This document shows, piece after piece, positions 1-11,201 of a stretch of 64,000 bases of DNA. Within the stretch, counting starts at the first letter, position 1; each line of letters begins with the position of its first letter. Location of the stretch: contig DF237330.1 in assembly GCA_000708835.1 (NCBI GenBank), positions 1 to 64,000 of the forward strand, given 5' to 3'. Below the pieces are notes generated by a model. The model ran no database searches. It had not been told where the DNA came from and worked only from the letters and a program-made list of their open reading frames with translations. The stretch comes from Klebsormidium nitens (taxonomy: Eukaryota > Streptophyta > Klebsormidiophyceae > Klebsormidiales > Klebsormidiaceae). The translations under genes were made by a program, and so were the position numbers.

Positions 1-2244
1 ACTAATGGTGAACCCAACCCACAGATCCATCCGCTCCATTAACACCCTCCCTGAACCCGCGGCAGATTGACCTTACCCATCCCATGCTCACTGGCCGTCA
101 TGCACATTACTTTGCTAGACTCAGGCTTGCTTCTGCTTGAATTGATAAGCCGACGTTCATGGCAGGGGCCTCCATGATGGTGGGTTCTGATTGAGGTCCA
201 ACTCCCAGACTGACAGACTGATAAAAACACTGGTCACTCATGCCGGACCTCATGCCGGAAAGAATCAGAATAAGCAGAGCAATCAGAGTAGATACTGTCA
301 GAATGTTGGCGATAACTGAGTACGTCCTGCCAAAATAAACAGCCGGCGCCAATTAGCCAGCTGGGCGTCAAGCTCAAACGTGCAGAATTCAGATTCATCC
401 CAGTGCCCACTGAGGCTTGTCGGCGCGATGCCCGGACGAAATAACGTCGGGAGTCCGGACTCAAGGCGACCGCGACGTGGCCCGGGGTCTTACATCGGGT
501 GTCATTTCTCTCATCTGAGTCGTCTTTTAATGTAATACCGGGCAGCAGGCAAGTGCATGGGGACTCGGGAGCCGGGCCGGCCCGGTTCCGCCGAAGGGGG
601 GCGGTTGTCGTATGCCGACATCTCAGCGATTTGGAATCAGGATTCAGGACTCTGGTCACCGTACCGTACGGACCACGCGCTCAGCGAAATAGTCGCCGAC
701 GCAGATCCATGACGACATTGAAATGTCGATACTGGTCAGTACTCGCATGCAACCTAAGGCCTAAGTAGTAAGTAGGTAGGTACTGGTATTACTGCACGTA
801 GTCACCGCAATTGAGCAGACTATTGATTGTACCTACTTTCTGTACCAGATAAAGTACGGTACGTATTTCTGGATCTAGTGAACAGTAAGCAATTTGGGGT
901 TACTAAAAAACCTAACCCAATAGATCACCCGCTCCGCACCCGTACCCACCCTAACCACCTAGCTAACCCTACCCGTCTCCGTTACTGTTCACTGGCTGTT
1001 GTTGTTCACTACATCGACCGGGTTATAAAGTACGGTCAGTACCTACTTGCGAATATACGGTACCGGTAATACAGGTACAGACTCCAGAGGTTTTGATATT
1101 GTCATCTTGAATGAGAAGGGTTGGTCATGATCTGCACGTGCCAGTCCAGTAGCAGACGGTACCCCTGGGGCCTGTAGTATGTACATCCAAGGTTCTGTGA
1201 CGTATAGGTACGTACGTACTCGCCGAATCACAGTCCACAGAACGCGGAGGTTCTGTCTCGAAAACAGACGCTCGATTTAAATAGATCTCCATCTCGTGCA
1301 AGCCGGACACGACCTGGGTGTCCTTGCGATTCCTAGGTCGTGGCACCTGTATAGTACTGCGAAACATTCGACTTGACTAAAGTAAGAAAACTCTAATGAT
1401 CGCACGGCGAGTCTTTCTCCAGCTATCGGAAGAAATGAGGGGATTGAGCACAGCTCTGTACACTCGACCGTCTCAGCTTTCCAGGCTCATCAATACTTGG
1501 CGACTTGAACTTAGAGCTACCTAAGATACCTTTCAAGCACTGAAGTAATGTGATGCGGGTTTGTTATGGAGCTTTCAGAAGCTTGCAGTCAGCTTGTGGC
1601 ACCGCTTATTGCACGTAGCTCATTCTTTATTCGGACGATATACTAGCTCAATAGCTAGCTGCGGTAACTCACAACAAAGCAAAGCTGCCACCGCAAGCTG
1701 CAAGGCAATTACAAATGCTAACATGCAAGTAGGTTTGATGGCGTTGTGTGTATGCATGTAAAAGACTAGGGAAGCTAGGACTGCGGAAAGCCCCCAGTAC
1801 TGCCCTACAAAACATCAAATTGCACTTCTCTACTTTTGCTTATTTTCAGCTCGTCCAGCTCTCCTTCAAGACAGGCCGCTCGTGATCAGGAGCCTCAAAA
1901 CAACGCAGGCAACCACTCTGCATTTCACAACAAAGCATTCTCAGCTTCTCAGCCAGAGGTCTCGAAACTCGGAAAGTAGGAAAGAAGTCATACTGCGTTT
2001 GTGAAAGCGGCGCAACCCGCTGTCAGCCTAGGACTACTCCGCGAGTGGAACTCATTAATGCAGGCTCCATTGCTGAGCTGCCCATTGTAGCTAGTGTAAA
2101 TTCTCCGCCAGCACTAATATACAGTCCAGCTCCAGAAAAGCCTAGCTGTTCAGCCCCTGACAGACCACATTCCGCATCGCCTTCAACTTTCTCTCCTTTT
2201 ACTTGAACGTGTGATAGGCGCTTGAAGTACAGCCAAACGTTGCT
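1..2244. other. Intergenic, no gene recognised
   Basis: No open frame here resembles a known protein, and the frames present are short and on both strands. About 690-1230 is rich in GTAC-containing words (GGTACC, GTACGG, TAGGTACG). One copy of a dispersed C-rich repeat lies at 929-983. The last few hundred bases should hold the promoter and 5' leader of the multicopper oxidase gene at 2245, but I cannot place a TATA box or transcription start with confidence. Confidence 0.6.
929..983 (+). repeat. Dispersed C-rich repeat, copy 1
   Basis: Core resembles GCTCCGCACCCGTACCCACC followed by TAAC-rich sequence and ACCCGT. Related copies lie at 4999-5055, 5590-5630 and 7546-7598 on this strand, and at 32950-32988 and 38380-38430 on the other strand. 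Confidence 0.6.
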
Positions 2245-5200
2245 ATGGATTCCGCTCCGAGCAAGAAGACGCGGAAGCTAAGATTTGAGAATTTTCCGAG
2301 CTCCCAGTCTTGGTATCTCCTCACATTCATCCAGGTTCTGTTCATATTCCAGCTGTCCTGCGCAGACAAGGCCTCCGCAGCTCCCCTTCCGCATTTCCCC
2401 GTCGGGCGACGAGCGCTTATGGCGGAAAGCGAATCCTCTGCGGTGGCGAGGCGTCTCGCGGCAACAGCCCCGTTCCCACCCCCCGCGCGAGCTCCGCCCC
2501 CGCCAAGTCCCACCGTGACGTCACCCACTCCTACCGTGACATCAAGGTCCATGTCACCAAGCCCCCCGCCGGCAACGAGCCCACCAAAATTGCCGGTCCC
2601 GGCCATGGCACCAGCTCCGAGCTCCAGCCCAACTACACCCCCGTTGGCTAAGCCGGTGTCAAACCTACCCGCGCCGGCATTGGCACCAGCGCCGAGCTCC
2701 ACCCCATCTCCGACTCCGACCGCCTCGTTAGTGTCATCCGCACAAGGGGTCCTCCCAAACTTATTCTCACTGTCAAGGAAAAAGGAGTCGGGGCCAGCCC
2801 CCGGGGACTTGGCGTGCGTGTCGCAGGGCGTGAAAAGTCTGTGTCCGTTTGTGGATCCGCTGCCGCGCCCCGCGACGGTTGCGGCGCAAGGGTCTATCAA
2901 AATTGGGATCTATGAGATTACGCAGGTAGGCATTGTGACCAAACATTTCAACAAAATTCGACTTTCTCAACTTTAGGAGGGTCCTGATATCACGCAAGCG
3001 GGTTGGGGAGAAGGGAATTCTTCTGGCTGACGGGTTGAAGAGTTGCAGTCCTGAGATGCGCAGGTAAGGTTGATGGTTAGATGCATCATCTAACTTTCAT
3101 TGAAGGGCGTTCTACGTTGGGGATGTAAATGAATGTGCACGTAAGCTTGATGCTTAGATGCATCATTTAACTTTCATTGAAGGGCGTTCTACGTTGGGGA
3201 TGTAGAAGGGAAAGGACCCGGCTTTCGTGATACACCTTTGCAGCGTTTCAGTATTGCTGTGTTCAAGGTTGGGACTCTGCGGTAAGGCAGCTGGGTTGGG
3301 CTCCTAAATTCTCAGTAAAGATTACAGAACGAAGCTTCTCAGCTTCACATATATGGTAGGAAACGCAGATGGGTCTGGTCGTTTGAGCGTTCAGGAAAGG
3401 TTTGAACATAATTGATTTGTACTTTGGCTGTTGCTGAGGCTCCATGGGTGTGGTTCATGTTCCAAGTTCCCTGTAATGACCCCAAAAGCAGCCTTCTCAA
3501 GTTTGATGGAAAATCGATAGCAGAGCACGGGATTGTCAAAATGCACAAGGCTCTCAAGTTGCTTCGTAATCAGTTGCTCCTCTGGTTTCCGTCCGCTATT
3601 TTCCAAACGTCCTGATCTCAATCCTCGTTGTTTTTCCTCTTTTCTGAGACTCAGATGCCTTGCTTTCTCTCTAGTCTCTACAAGATCCCACGCCGCATAC
3701 GACCTTTGAGCTCATTTTCCAAGCCTCACGAACCTCATCTTTGCGACAACCTTTCTTTCCTTCTGACGTTCACTCGTTTCGCCAGCTTTTCCTGCAAATT
3801 CACTCCCCCTTCCCCCCAACAGATTCATAGCAACATGCCGAAGAACCCCCGGCCTGTTTCGACGTTCAGTCTTTTGACCACTTCCTCCACGAATCTGACC
3901 CAATAGCCTCCTTTCCCCGCCCCCCCTTGAGCAAATGCATCGCGACGTACATACGTACAGAGAACCCCATGTTCTGACTTTTCTTCCTTTCGACCACTCC
4001 CTCTACCAATTCAATCCAACAGTCCCCTCTCCTTTCCCCGCAGCAAATGCATCGCGACCTGCCAGAGCCCCCCCTGTTCTGACGTTCTTTCCTTTCTCCA
4101 GTACGTTTCTTCTACAAAACTGACCCAATACCCCCTTGTTCCCCCCCTCCAGCAAACACATCGCGACATGCCGGAGACCCCCCTATTTTGACGTTCTTAC
4201 CTTTCGATCGCCCACTTCCTCTACAAAACTGACCCAATACCCCCCCTGCAGCAAATGCACCGCGACCTCCCAGAGACCCCCCTGTTCGCATACGGCCTTT
4301 CCCAGGCCGCCGCCACTGTGCCGGGCCCGACTCTTGAAGCCAAATGGGGCTCCCCGGTTCAGATCACGTGGGAGAACCAGATCGGGGCGGCCAAGCACCC
4401 CCTCCCCGTAGACGACACGATCATGCGCGCCAAACCCGTTTCGGGGGTACCGACCGTGGTGCATTTGCACGGGGGGGAAGTGTCGTCTTTGTACGACGGG
4501 CATCCTGATGCGTGGTTCACGAAAGGGGGGGAGAAGGGGGCGGCATATACCACCAACGTGTATACGTATGGGAACCGGCAGGATCCGGCGACGCTTTGGT
4601 GAGTGAGCTGTTTCATTTTGCCCTTGAATCAATACACCGTTTGACATAACCCAGTATTTTGCTGCAAGCTTCATCCGTTTTACGTTCGTCATGCACTTCT
4701 TTGGAAAGAGCTAGCTTCACTACCCGGTTCAAGAATATGCTCTCATTTGGCAGACTATGCCAGCACGACTTACACCAAGTTTAAAGTCGCAGGTTCGGAA
4801 GCATCCGAATGTCTATTCACAGGATCAAAAGTGTTCAGATGTCAACTTTTGGAGGTCATCTCGGAGCCTATATTCTCGACCGGCGTTCAGGGCGAAAGCA
4901 GCAAGTCCCTTTCTATGAAACTCAAGAAAGATATTCTTTGAAACAGAATTGATAGTAAGCTCCGCTTAACAATGATAACCGTAACCCCAGAAGGTACCTG
5001 CTCCGCGCCCCTACCCACCCTAATCACCACTCTAACCCAACCCGTTTCAGTGCGGTAAAATCTCTATAATCTCGGCTTACTGTCGTTTTTCTTGACCCAC
5101 TTTCTCTTTCTTCCCCAGGTACCACGACCATACTTTGGGCTTCACCCGCCTCAACGTGCAAATGGGCTTGGCCGGATTCTATATCCTGCGTAACCCATCC

Positions 5201-8200
5201 GTTGATAACCAGTTCAAGCTGCCCCGCCGCGGGTTCGAGATTCCGCTCGTCATCAAGGACTTCTCGTTCCGTTCCGACGGAAGCGTGGACTACCCGGGCG
5301 GCGGAAGCGGAAGCCACCCCGTGTGGGAGCCGGAGTTTTTCGGGGACGCGATCACTGTCAACGGAATCGTGAGTGCCCAACTGAGCTTAAGAACTGTCTG
5401 TTCAGTGTTGGTCATTTGCTTGAAGGCAGATTCCTCGACGATACCGTTGTTTCGGCACTCAATCAAGAAACTGAAAACCAACACTGAGCTGCGGAGCTGG
5501 CAAGACATATGTTGCGACAATTTAGAAATAGTAAGCTTTGGGAATAGTAAGCTCAAATCAAACACTACAATAGGAACCTATGGAAACTACCTGCTCCGCA
5601 CCCGCCCCGCACCCGTAACCACCCTCGACCCCCAAAATGCCCCCTCGTCCCAGGCTGACGAGCTTCCTATTCCTAAAGCTTACTGTTCCCAGAGTGTCAT
5701 GGCTCGCAAGACATGCAGGGCTCTTAACGGAAAACGCAGCAAGCAAAGTTACACTAATCCCAGCCTCACGTTTCCTGCTCAGGCGTGGCCTTACCTGGAG
5801 GTGCTACCCCGCAAGTACCGCTTCCGCCTCCTCAACGCGTGCAACGCGCGCTTTCTTGACGTCGGCTTCAGCGCCCCTGACGTCACCTTCAAGCAGATCG
5901 GCACCGACGGGGGCTACCTCAGCGCGCCGGTGGTGCGCGCGCGCATCCTGATTGCGCCCGGGGAGCGCGCTGACGTCATCGTGGACTTCAGGGGCCAGGC
6001 GCCGGGCACAGAGATCGTGCTCACGAACCGCGCGGCCGCGCCGTTCCCCGACGGCGACGCGCCCGGGGATAACGGCCAGTTCGGTGGAACGGCAGAGGTG
6101 ACGTCAACGAATTTGCTGTTTTGAAGTGTAGAGAGGGGGAATGTTCTGTTTCGTAGCACGACTCTTCAAGTTTATAAGGGGCCACATCTACCCTCGAATT
6201 GAGCGTTGAATTCAGAAATGAACCACGAATTTGCCCGAAGTCTGCATCCGAGGTGAAATTGAAGAGCAGTGTGCGGAATGCTTTTGGCACGGCTCATATG
6301 CTTCTTCGTTGCTGTGATTGCAAAACCTGCGAGGTTTCGTTCGCATGTTTCCCCCCCATGATTGATCTTGAGTGCAAAAGGTGTAAAGAAGCTAGGGAAA
6401 CGAGAAGGACAGGGCTTCACGAAAAGCCGGGAAACTTAAGTACGTCAAAACCGCGACGAACTAGGAACTCGCACCTTGGATTAAATCCTGGACTGACCTT
6501 CGGACAAGCACGTGCGTGTGGAAGAATGGGTGAATTTCTGCTGATGTCATTGCCGGCGGCGGCCGTTTGGGCACTGCCAATTCGCGCCAACACATTCCGA
6601 CCGGGCCTCGCGGGAAACACTCAGACCACTTTCTAATCCGATTCTTGTTCCGAGATACGGATCCGCTTAGCACAGTCCGTTCTCCGCTTTGCGCAGCTCA
6701 TGAAGTTCATCGTGCGGAAGAAGGTCGCCAAGAGCGAGCGGCCGCGCAAAGGCCTTTTCGCGCTCACCAAATTCGAGCCCGCGGCCGACGCGGCCGCGCC
6801 GGAAGACGCCGCGTCGGACGACGCGCAAGTCCCAGGGTTTATGCAAACCCTCCCTAACCTCAGGGGTTTGGCCCCGGTTGTCGTCGAGCGCTGGCTGACG
6901 CTCAGTGAGAGCGAAGTGAACGGAGGCCCGGATGCGGTGCGGCTGGGGATTCTCGACGGAGAGAAAAACGTGAGCTCTTTTTCGTTCGCTGTAAAACCCT
7001 AAAAGTCCTGAAAACCTTAGAACCCTGATTATCTACTCGATTCCATCCAGTGTTGCTTGAGAACATTCTTCTCGATGAGTCATCACCTCTGCTTCTTGGA
7101 GGATCGTGTAAGCATTCTGCAGGATAGAAGACAAGACATTACAATGGTGATTACAATGGCTCTTGAAGTAGTACTAGCTACCTTGGATGGTAGCAACACA
7201 CAGGTGTGTTGGGGCAAATCATTGAACAGAGACAGTGGGGTCGAAGTTGTCTCGAAAGCGACTTTAGGACGCCCAGGTTCTACGTCGTCCCTAGTGCAGC
7301 ATGTTTTCCAGCTTACCAGCTTCATTTCTCCCCATGGCGGTTGATTTCTTCTAAGCAGAGTCCGTCCGAATTCGTCCAAACCCACCCACAGCCCAGTAAG
7401 AAGAGAACAGGGGGAAAGAATCAGCTTGGATATTGCAATCGATCGTACTACCTGAATTAGATTCGATGGAACTCAAGAAAAATGATAATTAGCCAGGATA
7501 AGAATAAACTCCGACTTGCACTAAAAGCCTGACCCAAAATGAACGTGCTCCGCACCCCACCCAAACCTCCAGAGAAACCCTATCCGTCCCTGTACGGTTC
7601 CCTTAAGTCATCTAGCTTGTTAATACTGCTGCTCTTGAGTTGGATCGAGGTTCGTCTTTCGAAATTGATACAATTAATCCCGTTTTAAGTTCTGGGCCGC
7701 AGGTTCCCATGGGGTGGATGGACCGCGTCACAGAGACCCCCCGGAACGGGGCCACCGAGCTGTGGCACGTCATCAATTTCAGCGGTGACGCACACCCCAT
7801 CCACGTGCACCTGGTCAAGTTTCGCCTGGTCAGCCGGTACGCCTTTGACGACGAGCGGTACGGTACCGGGCAGTGCAAGTTCAACACCGCAGACGCGACG
7901 TCATCGTGCGTACAGGTAAGGCAGGGGGGGTATAAGGCCGCAAAGCGGAACGGAGGTTAATCCACCCCATCGCTATACTCTCCCCCGTAAGCATTACGGT
8001 TTGGCACAATCGACTGCCTCCACCATGCTCAGAGCAATCTTAGGTCTGACCCGTTCGATCTGCTGAGTGGCGCCCTCCGAAAGGCACGGTTTGTGCCTGG
8101 CTACCGAATAAAGGGTGGCGAAACGTTAAGGCGTTACGAAGCAGTTCAATACGTGATAAACAACGGACAAGCATTAAGCTTTGCCTGCCGCCTCCGTTTA

Positions 8201-9407
8201 CCTCTGAGGCGTGTACGAGATCCGCTCTCGAATGCAGCACCTTCCGGGCTGCTTCTCAGAGCGTGGCGCCGCTCCCGCCCCGATCAACGACAACGAAGCC
8301 GGTTGGAAGGGGGTGGGAACGAGAGCGTGCGTAATTGTTTACATGCAAATCTGAGTCAAGTGAAGAATCACCGATTGCTCTAAACGCATCTACCGGGCAC
8401 TTTTTGCAGACCGGTACGCCCCTTCCCATCGACGATAACGAGGCCGGTTGGAAGGACACCGTGCGCATGTACCCGGGGCACGTGACCACGATCGTGCTTC
8501 GCTTCACGAGTCAGAGCGGCGCGGGTTTCGGGTTTGACCCGACCAAGGGACCGGGTTACGTGTGGCACTGCCACATCCTGTGAGTTCCGTCCGCTGCGTC
8601 CCCTTTCCGGCGTTCCGCCTTGTTCGGGTCCGGCGGAATGACAGCTTCGTCGCCGTGAATCATCAGCTGCTGACTAAATGACTTTTCGCTTGGGCGACGG
8701 AGGGCTTCGGAAAGCAGTTAACCGGTTGGCTTTTGGGGCGTGACTTGTGTATCGCTTCTCTAATATAAGCTGACTTCGTAGGCTGTTTCCTGACATCTTC
8801 GAATTCGTCGGATCGGCCGTGATTTCGTTTGGTTCCCGAACTGAAGATTCGACCGTTGGATCGGCCACTGAAAGCTTTCTATTCCGAAAGACCGCCGTGG
8901 ATCATGCTTGATGAATCCTGTTGATCCGCTTTTCGCTTCCTTCACAACGGCATCGTTCGTTTGATTGAACAGCCGAATCCCCTCCTGGCCGAGGTTTCCA
9001 CTCTCTATCTGTCTATTTTCACTTGAAACAGATCCCGAGTTACGAATTCCTCCGTTGCAAAATGATGCGAGTTTTGCCTCCGGACGCTCGTTCCCCGCTC
9101 GTCGTGGCACATGGCCAATTTGTTGAGAGGGGATCCAAGAACTGTCCCAAGACGTGTTTTCCGTGCCACGTTTTCCCCGTGAGGAAACACCAAAGTTCCG
9201 TCCAACCTCTCAAGGCTAAGACCGAGCCACAATCCATCGAGGCGCTTCTCTGAAAGTTTTGTGGCTCGCCAAGCGGATCCTAGATGCAGATTTCTTTCAA
9301 GATCCTTCAAGCGCTGAAGTCATTTTCAACGTGCTCGATCTCTCTTCCGCGCGTGCAGCGATCACGAAGACAATGAGATGATGCGCCCGTACAAAGTACA
9401 GAACTGA
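2245..9407 (+). CDS. LPR1-like: LPR1-like multicopper oxidase (ferroxidase family), 8 exons
   Basis: Exons: 2245-2925, 4252-4598, 5119-5368, 5783-6097, 6697-6969, 7703-7915, 8410-8579, 9359-9407. All phases match, giving about 765 aa. The spliced product follows the plant LPR1 (LOW PHOSPHATE ROOT) cupredoxin layout. Copper ligands are visible in order: VVHLHGG, WYHDHTLG, HPIHVHL, and [16 protein letters not shown] with the axial Met region. LPR1 is a cell-wall ferroxidase in root phosphate sensing, and the family is related to bacterial bilirubin-oxidase/CotA-type enzymes. Exon 1 is unusual: about 227 residues with a hydrophobic stretch near residues 28-45 (signal peptide or anchor), then a long Pro/Ala/Ser-rich linker before the first cupredoxin strand. 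Introns 1 and 6 contain degenerate copies of the following exon's start. The family call is firm; ferroxidase activity is inferred. Confidence 0.93.
3064..3203 (+). repeat. Tandem duplication in LPR1 intron 1
   Basis: Two copies of a unit of about 60 bp, offset by about 77 bp, share the segment ending CTTTCATTGAAGGGCGTTCT plus flanking bases. Each begins with a GTAAG donor-like word. It lies wholly inside intron 1, upstream of the acceptor-side array. Confidence 0.85.
3925..4290 (+). repeat. Array of exon-2 acceptor copies in LPR1 intron 1
   Basis: The functional acceptor is at 4250-4251. Upstream, the AG-CAAATGCATCGCGAC junction recurs near 3931, 4041 and 4150, about 100-111 bp apart. Each copy carries the pyrimidine-rich tract and about 30 nt of exon 2. 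Copies 2 and 3 then run into a TGACGTTC stretch where the real exon continues GCATACGG. Read as exons, these copies would terminate almost at once. Confidence 0.9.
4999..5055 (+). repeat. Dispersed C-rich repeat, copy 2 (LPR1 intron 2)
   Basis: Contains TGCTCCGCGCCCCTACCCAC, then TAATCACC and AACCCAACCCGT, matching the copy at 929-983. Confidence 0.6.
5590..5630 (+). repeat. Dispersed C-rich repeat, copy 3 (LPR1 intron 3)
   Basis: Contains CTGCTCCGCACCCGCC and CACCCGTAACCACCC. The preceding 60 bp also resembles the sequence before copy 2 (AGTAAGCT-like words), so the repeat unit may be longer than the core. Confidence 0.55.
7546..7598 (+). repeat. Dispersed C-rich repeat, copy 4 (LPR1 intron 5)
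   Basis: Contains GCTCCGCACCCCACCCAAAC and CCCTATCCGTCCC. More diverged than copies 1-3. Confidence 0.5.
8250..8340 (+). repeat. Degenerate copy of LPR1 exon 7 start, in intron 6
   Basis: Resembles the start of exon 7 (from 8410): CCCGATCAACGACAACGAAG here against CCCATCGACGATAACGAGG there, followed in both by a shared GCCGGTTGGAAGG. It is disrupted after that point and has no usable donor. It sits about 160 bp upstream of the functional acceptor. Confidence 0.75.
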
Positions 9408-11201
9408 AGCGACCAAATGGCGGCAGTCAGCCAGGGCTGGGTCGCCCATTCCAAGGTTCAGTAGGAGGGCGTGATAACGAGGAGCACATGGGTCTTGACA
9501 ACTAGCTAACGCACGATAGTCGAATTGATTTGTCTCACAGACCGATCGAATGATTCCGCAAACCTTCAGTTGTGAAACACGAGCAAGAGGTTTCCGTCGG
9601 GTTAGTGATCATCTGGTGTGTTAAGTATATGCTCACTCGGATGACTAAGTACTTGATTAATGCTCAACGTTGAGCATTATTGATGTCAGGTAAGTACAAA
9701 ACTTAAATTCAAATCGCAGGTAACTGATCGACTTACCGGACAAAACTTCCAACATTTAAGGACGCATAGTCCCTGCGCGTTACTTTTGAACGTTGGTTCG
9801 AGGTACAAACGATAGTACCAAAAAAGAACGTACTAACCGTCTATAATGAATGATATTTTTAATTTGACCATGCCACCGTCAACATTGAATGATGTACGTA
9901 CCTTGATTGGGATGCAGCCAGCCTGTAGGTCACCCGGTATACGTCACATGCGTAATCTGACGTATTGAGCGGATCATCGATATAAAGATAGGTTGGCCCG
10001 ACAAAGCCGGTTATAAACTTTATGCTTCAGTGACCATTGAATGCTGGCGCCTTCGTGACGGTCATGGCTATAGCCATATGGCACTGCAAACGGACACAGA
10101 TCAAACGCCACATACAGAGTTTCACATGATTCAATGTTGAACCGCCGGCCGCGGCCATCCGCCCAATCTGGCACTGGCATGGTACGGTTTGTGATTGAGC
10201 TTGTATATTACATACCATGCAAAAGTTGAAACTTGCATGAAACTTCGGCCCCGCGCCAGCCGATAGGTACAAATAAGTTCTGTGTTTAGTATCTCATGAT
10301 ATACGTCTCTCGGGCTCGATCACTTGAATTGTGCATGCATATAGTATGGATAACTTCAAAATAAAGCAATTTGAAACGGGAGATTGTTTGCCAGCTTAGT
10401 CATTGGGCACGCAATGGGTCGGACAAGACTGAGATGCATGCAGGCCCGAACCGGTATTGACCGGCGGACTTAGATCGAAATCCAGGCTATAAGTTCCGCA
10501 CCATGCAAACCTACTACTAAGCTACAAGGAATGATGACCATGGCATGGGCTCAATGATATGATAAGTATCATGCAAAATTCTGCCAGCTGGCCAGCCGGT
10601 GTACGTCGGTATTATAACCAGGCTCTTGAATCAATGCAGCACTCAGTAAGGTTGATTGATACCGGCCCTGCCCTTGGTTACAATAGATCCAAATGTCGGA
10701 TGATCTAGGCTAGCTTAAGTAAGACATCGAGGTCATTCCGATGGGCCGCGACCGGACTGGACCACAGATTCAGTGATTGGGCCGGTCTAACAAGGCAGCA
10801 GCTTTATTGGGCCGCGAGCATGACTGCTTTTCGAAATCACCACGCCCGGCCCATACTGCCAGACTTCGAATTTGAGATACCGTACTGGCGAACCAGCGTG
10901 ACTCGCTCAGACGGGAAACGGGGCTTGAACGTACATCAAGTCCAGTCGCACTGATTCAAGAACATGATTCAAGAACATGCAGGAACTATTGAAACATTAT
11001 GTAGCCTAGAGCCCCAACACTTGCGATCAACCCTTGTCGGCTGGTTCAAGGAAGCAGGCCGATGTCCTGTTCAGCAGTAACCGAAGTTCTTTACGAGCTT
11101 CATAATGAACCTACCGCAGCAGTGATGATACTAGATGCTAACACGAAACACAGTTCGGCAACCTCTAGACTACTTGACGTTACCAGTACCAACCATAAAC
11201 A
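9408..11201. other. Intergenic between convergent LPR1-like and bZIP genes
   Basis: The two genes converge here, so both 3' regions lie in this stretch. I see no coding frame with family resemblance. It contains scattered CCGGTA and TGCATGC words and an AT-rich patch around 9600-9900. Confidence 0.55.

Noticed and set aside
2199-2900. Minus-strand Gly-rich frame of 233 codons
   Set aside because: Antisense of the proline-rich exon 1 of the LPR1-like gene. Its glycine richness is the complement of proline codons.
2946-3063. Possible extra exon of LPR1 ending at a strong GTAAGG donor
   Set aside because: Two frames contain stops and the open one does not match the phases of the flanking exons. 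Direct joining of 2925 to 4252 aligns with the family.
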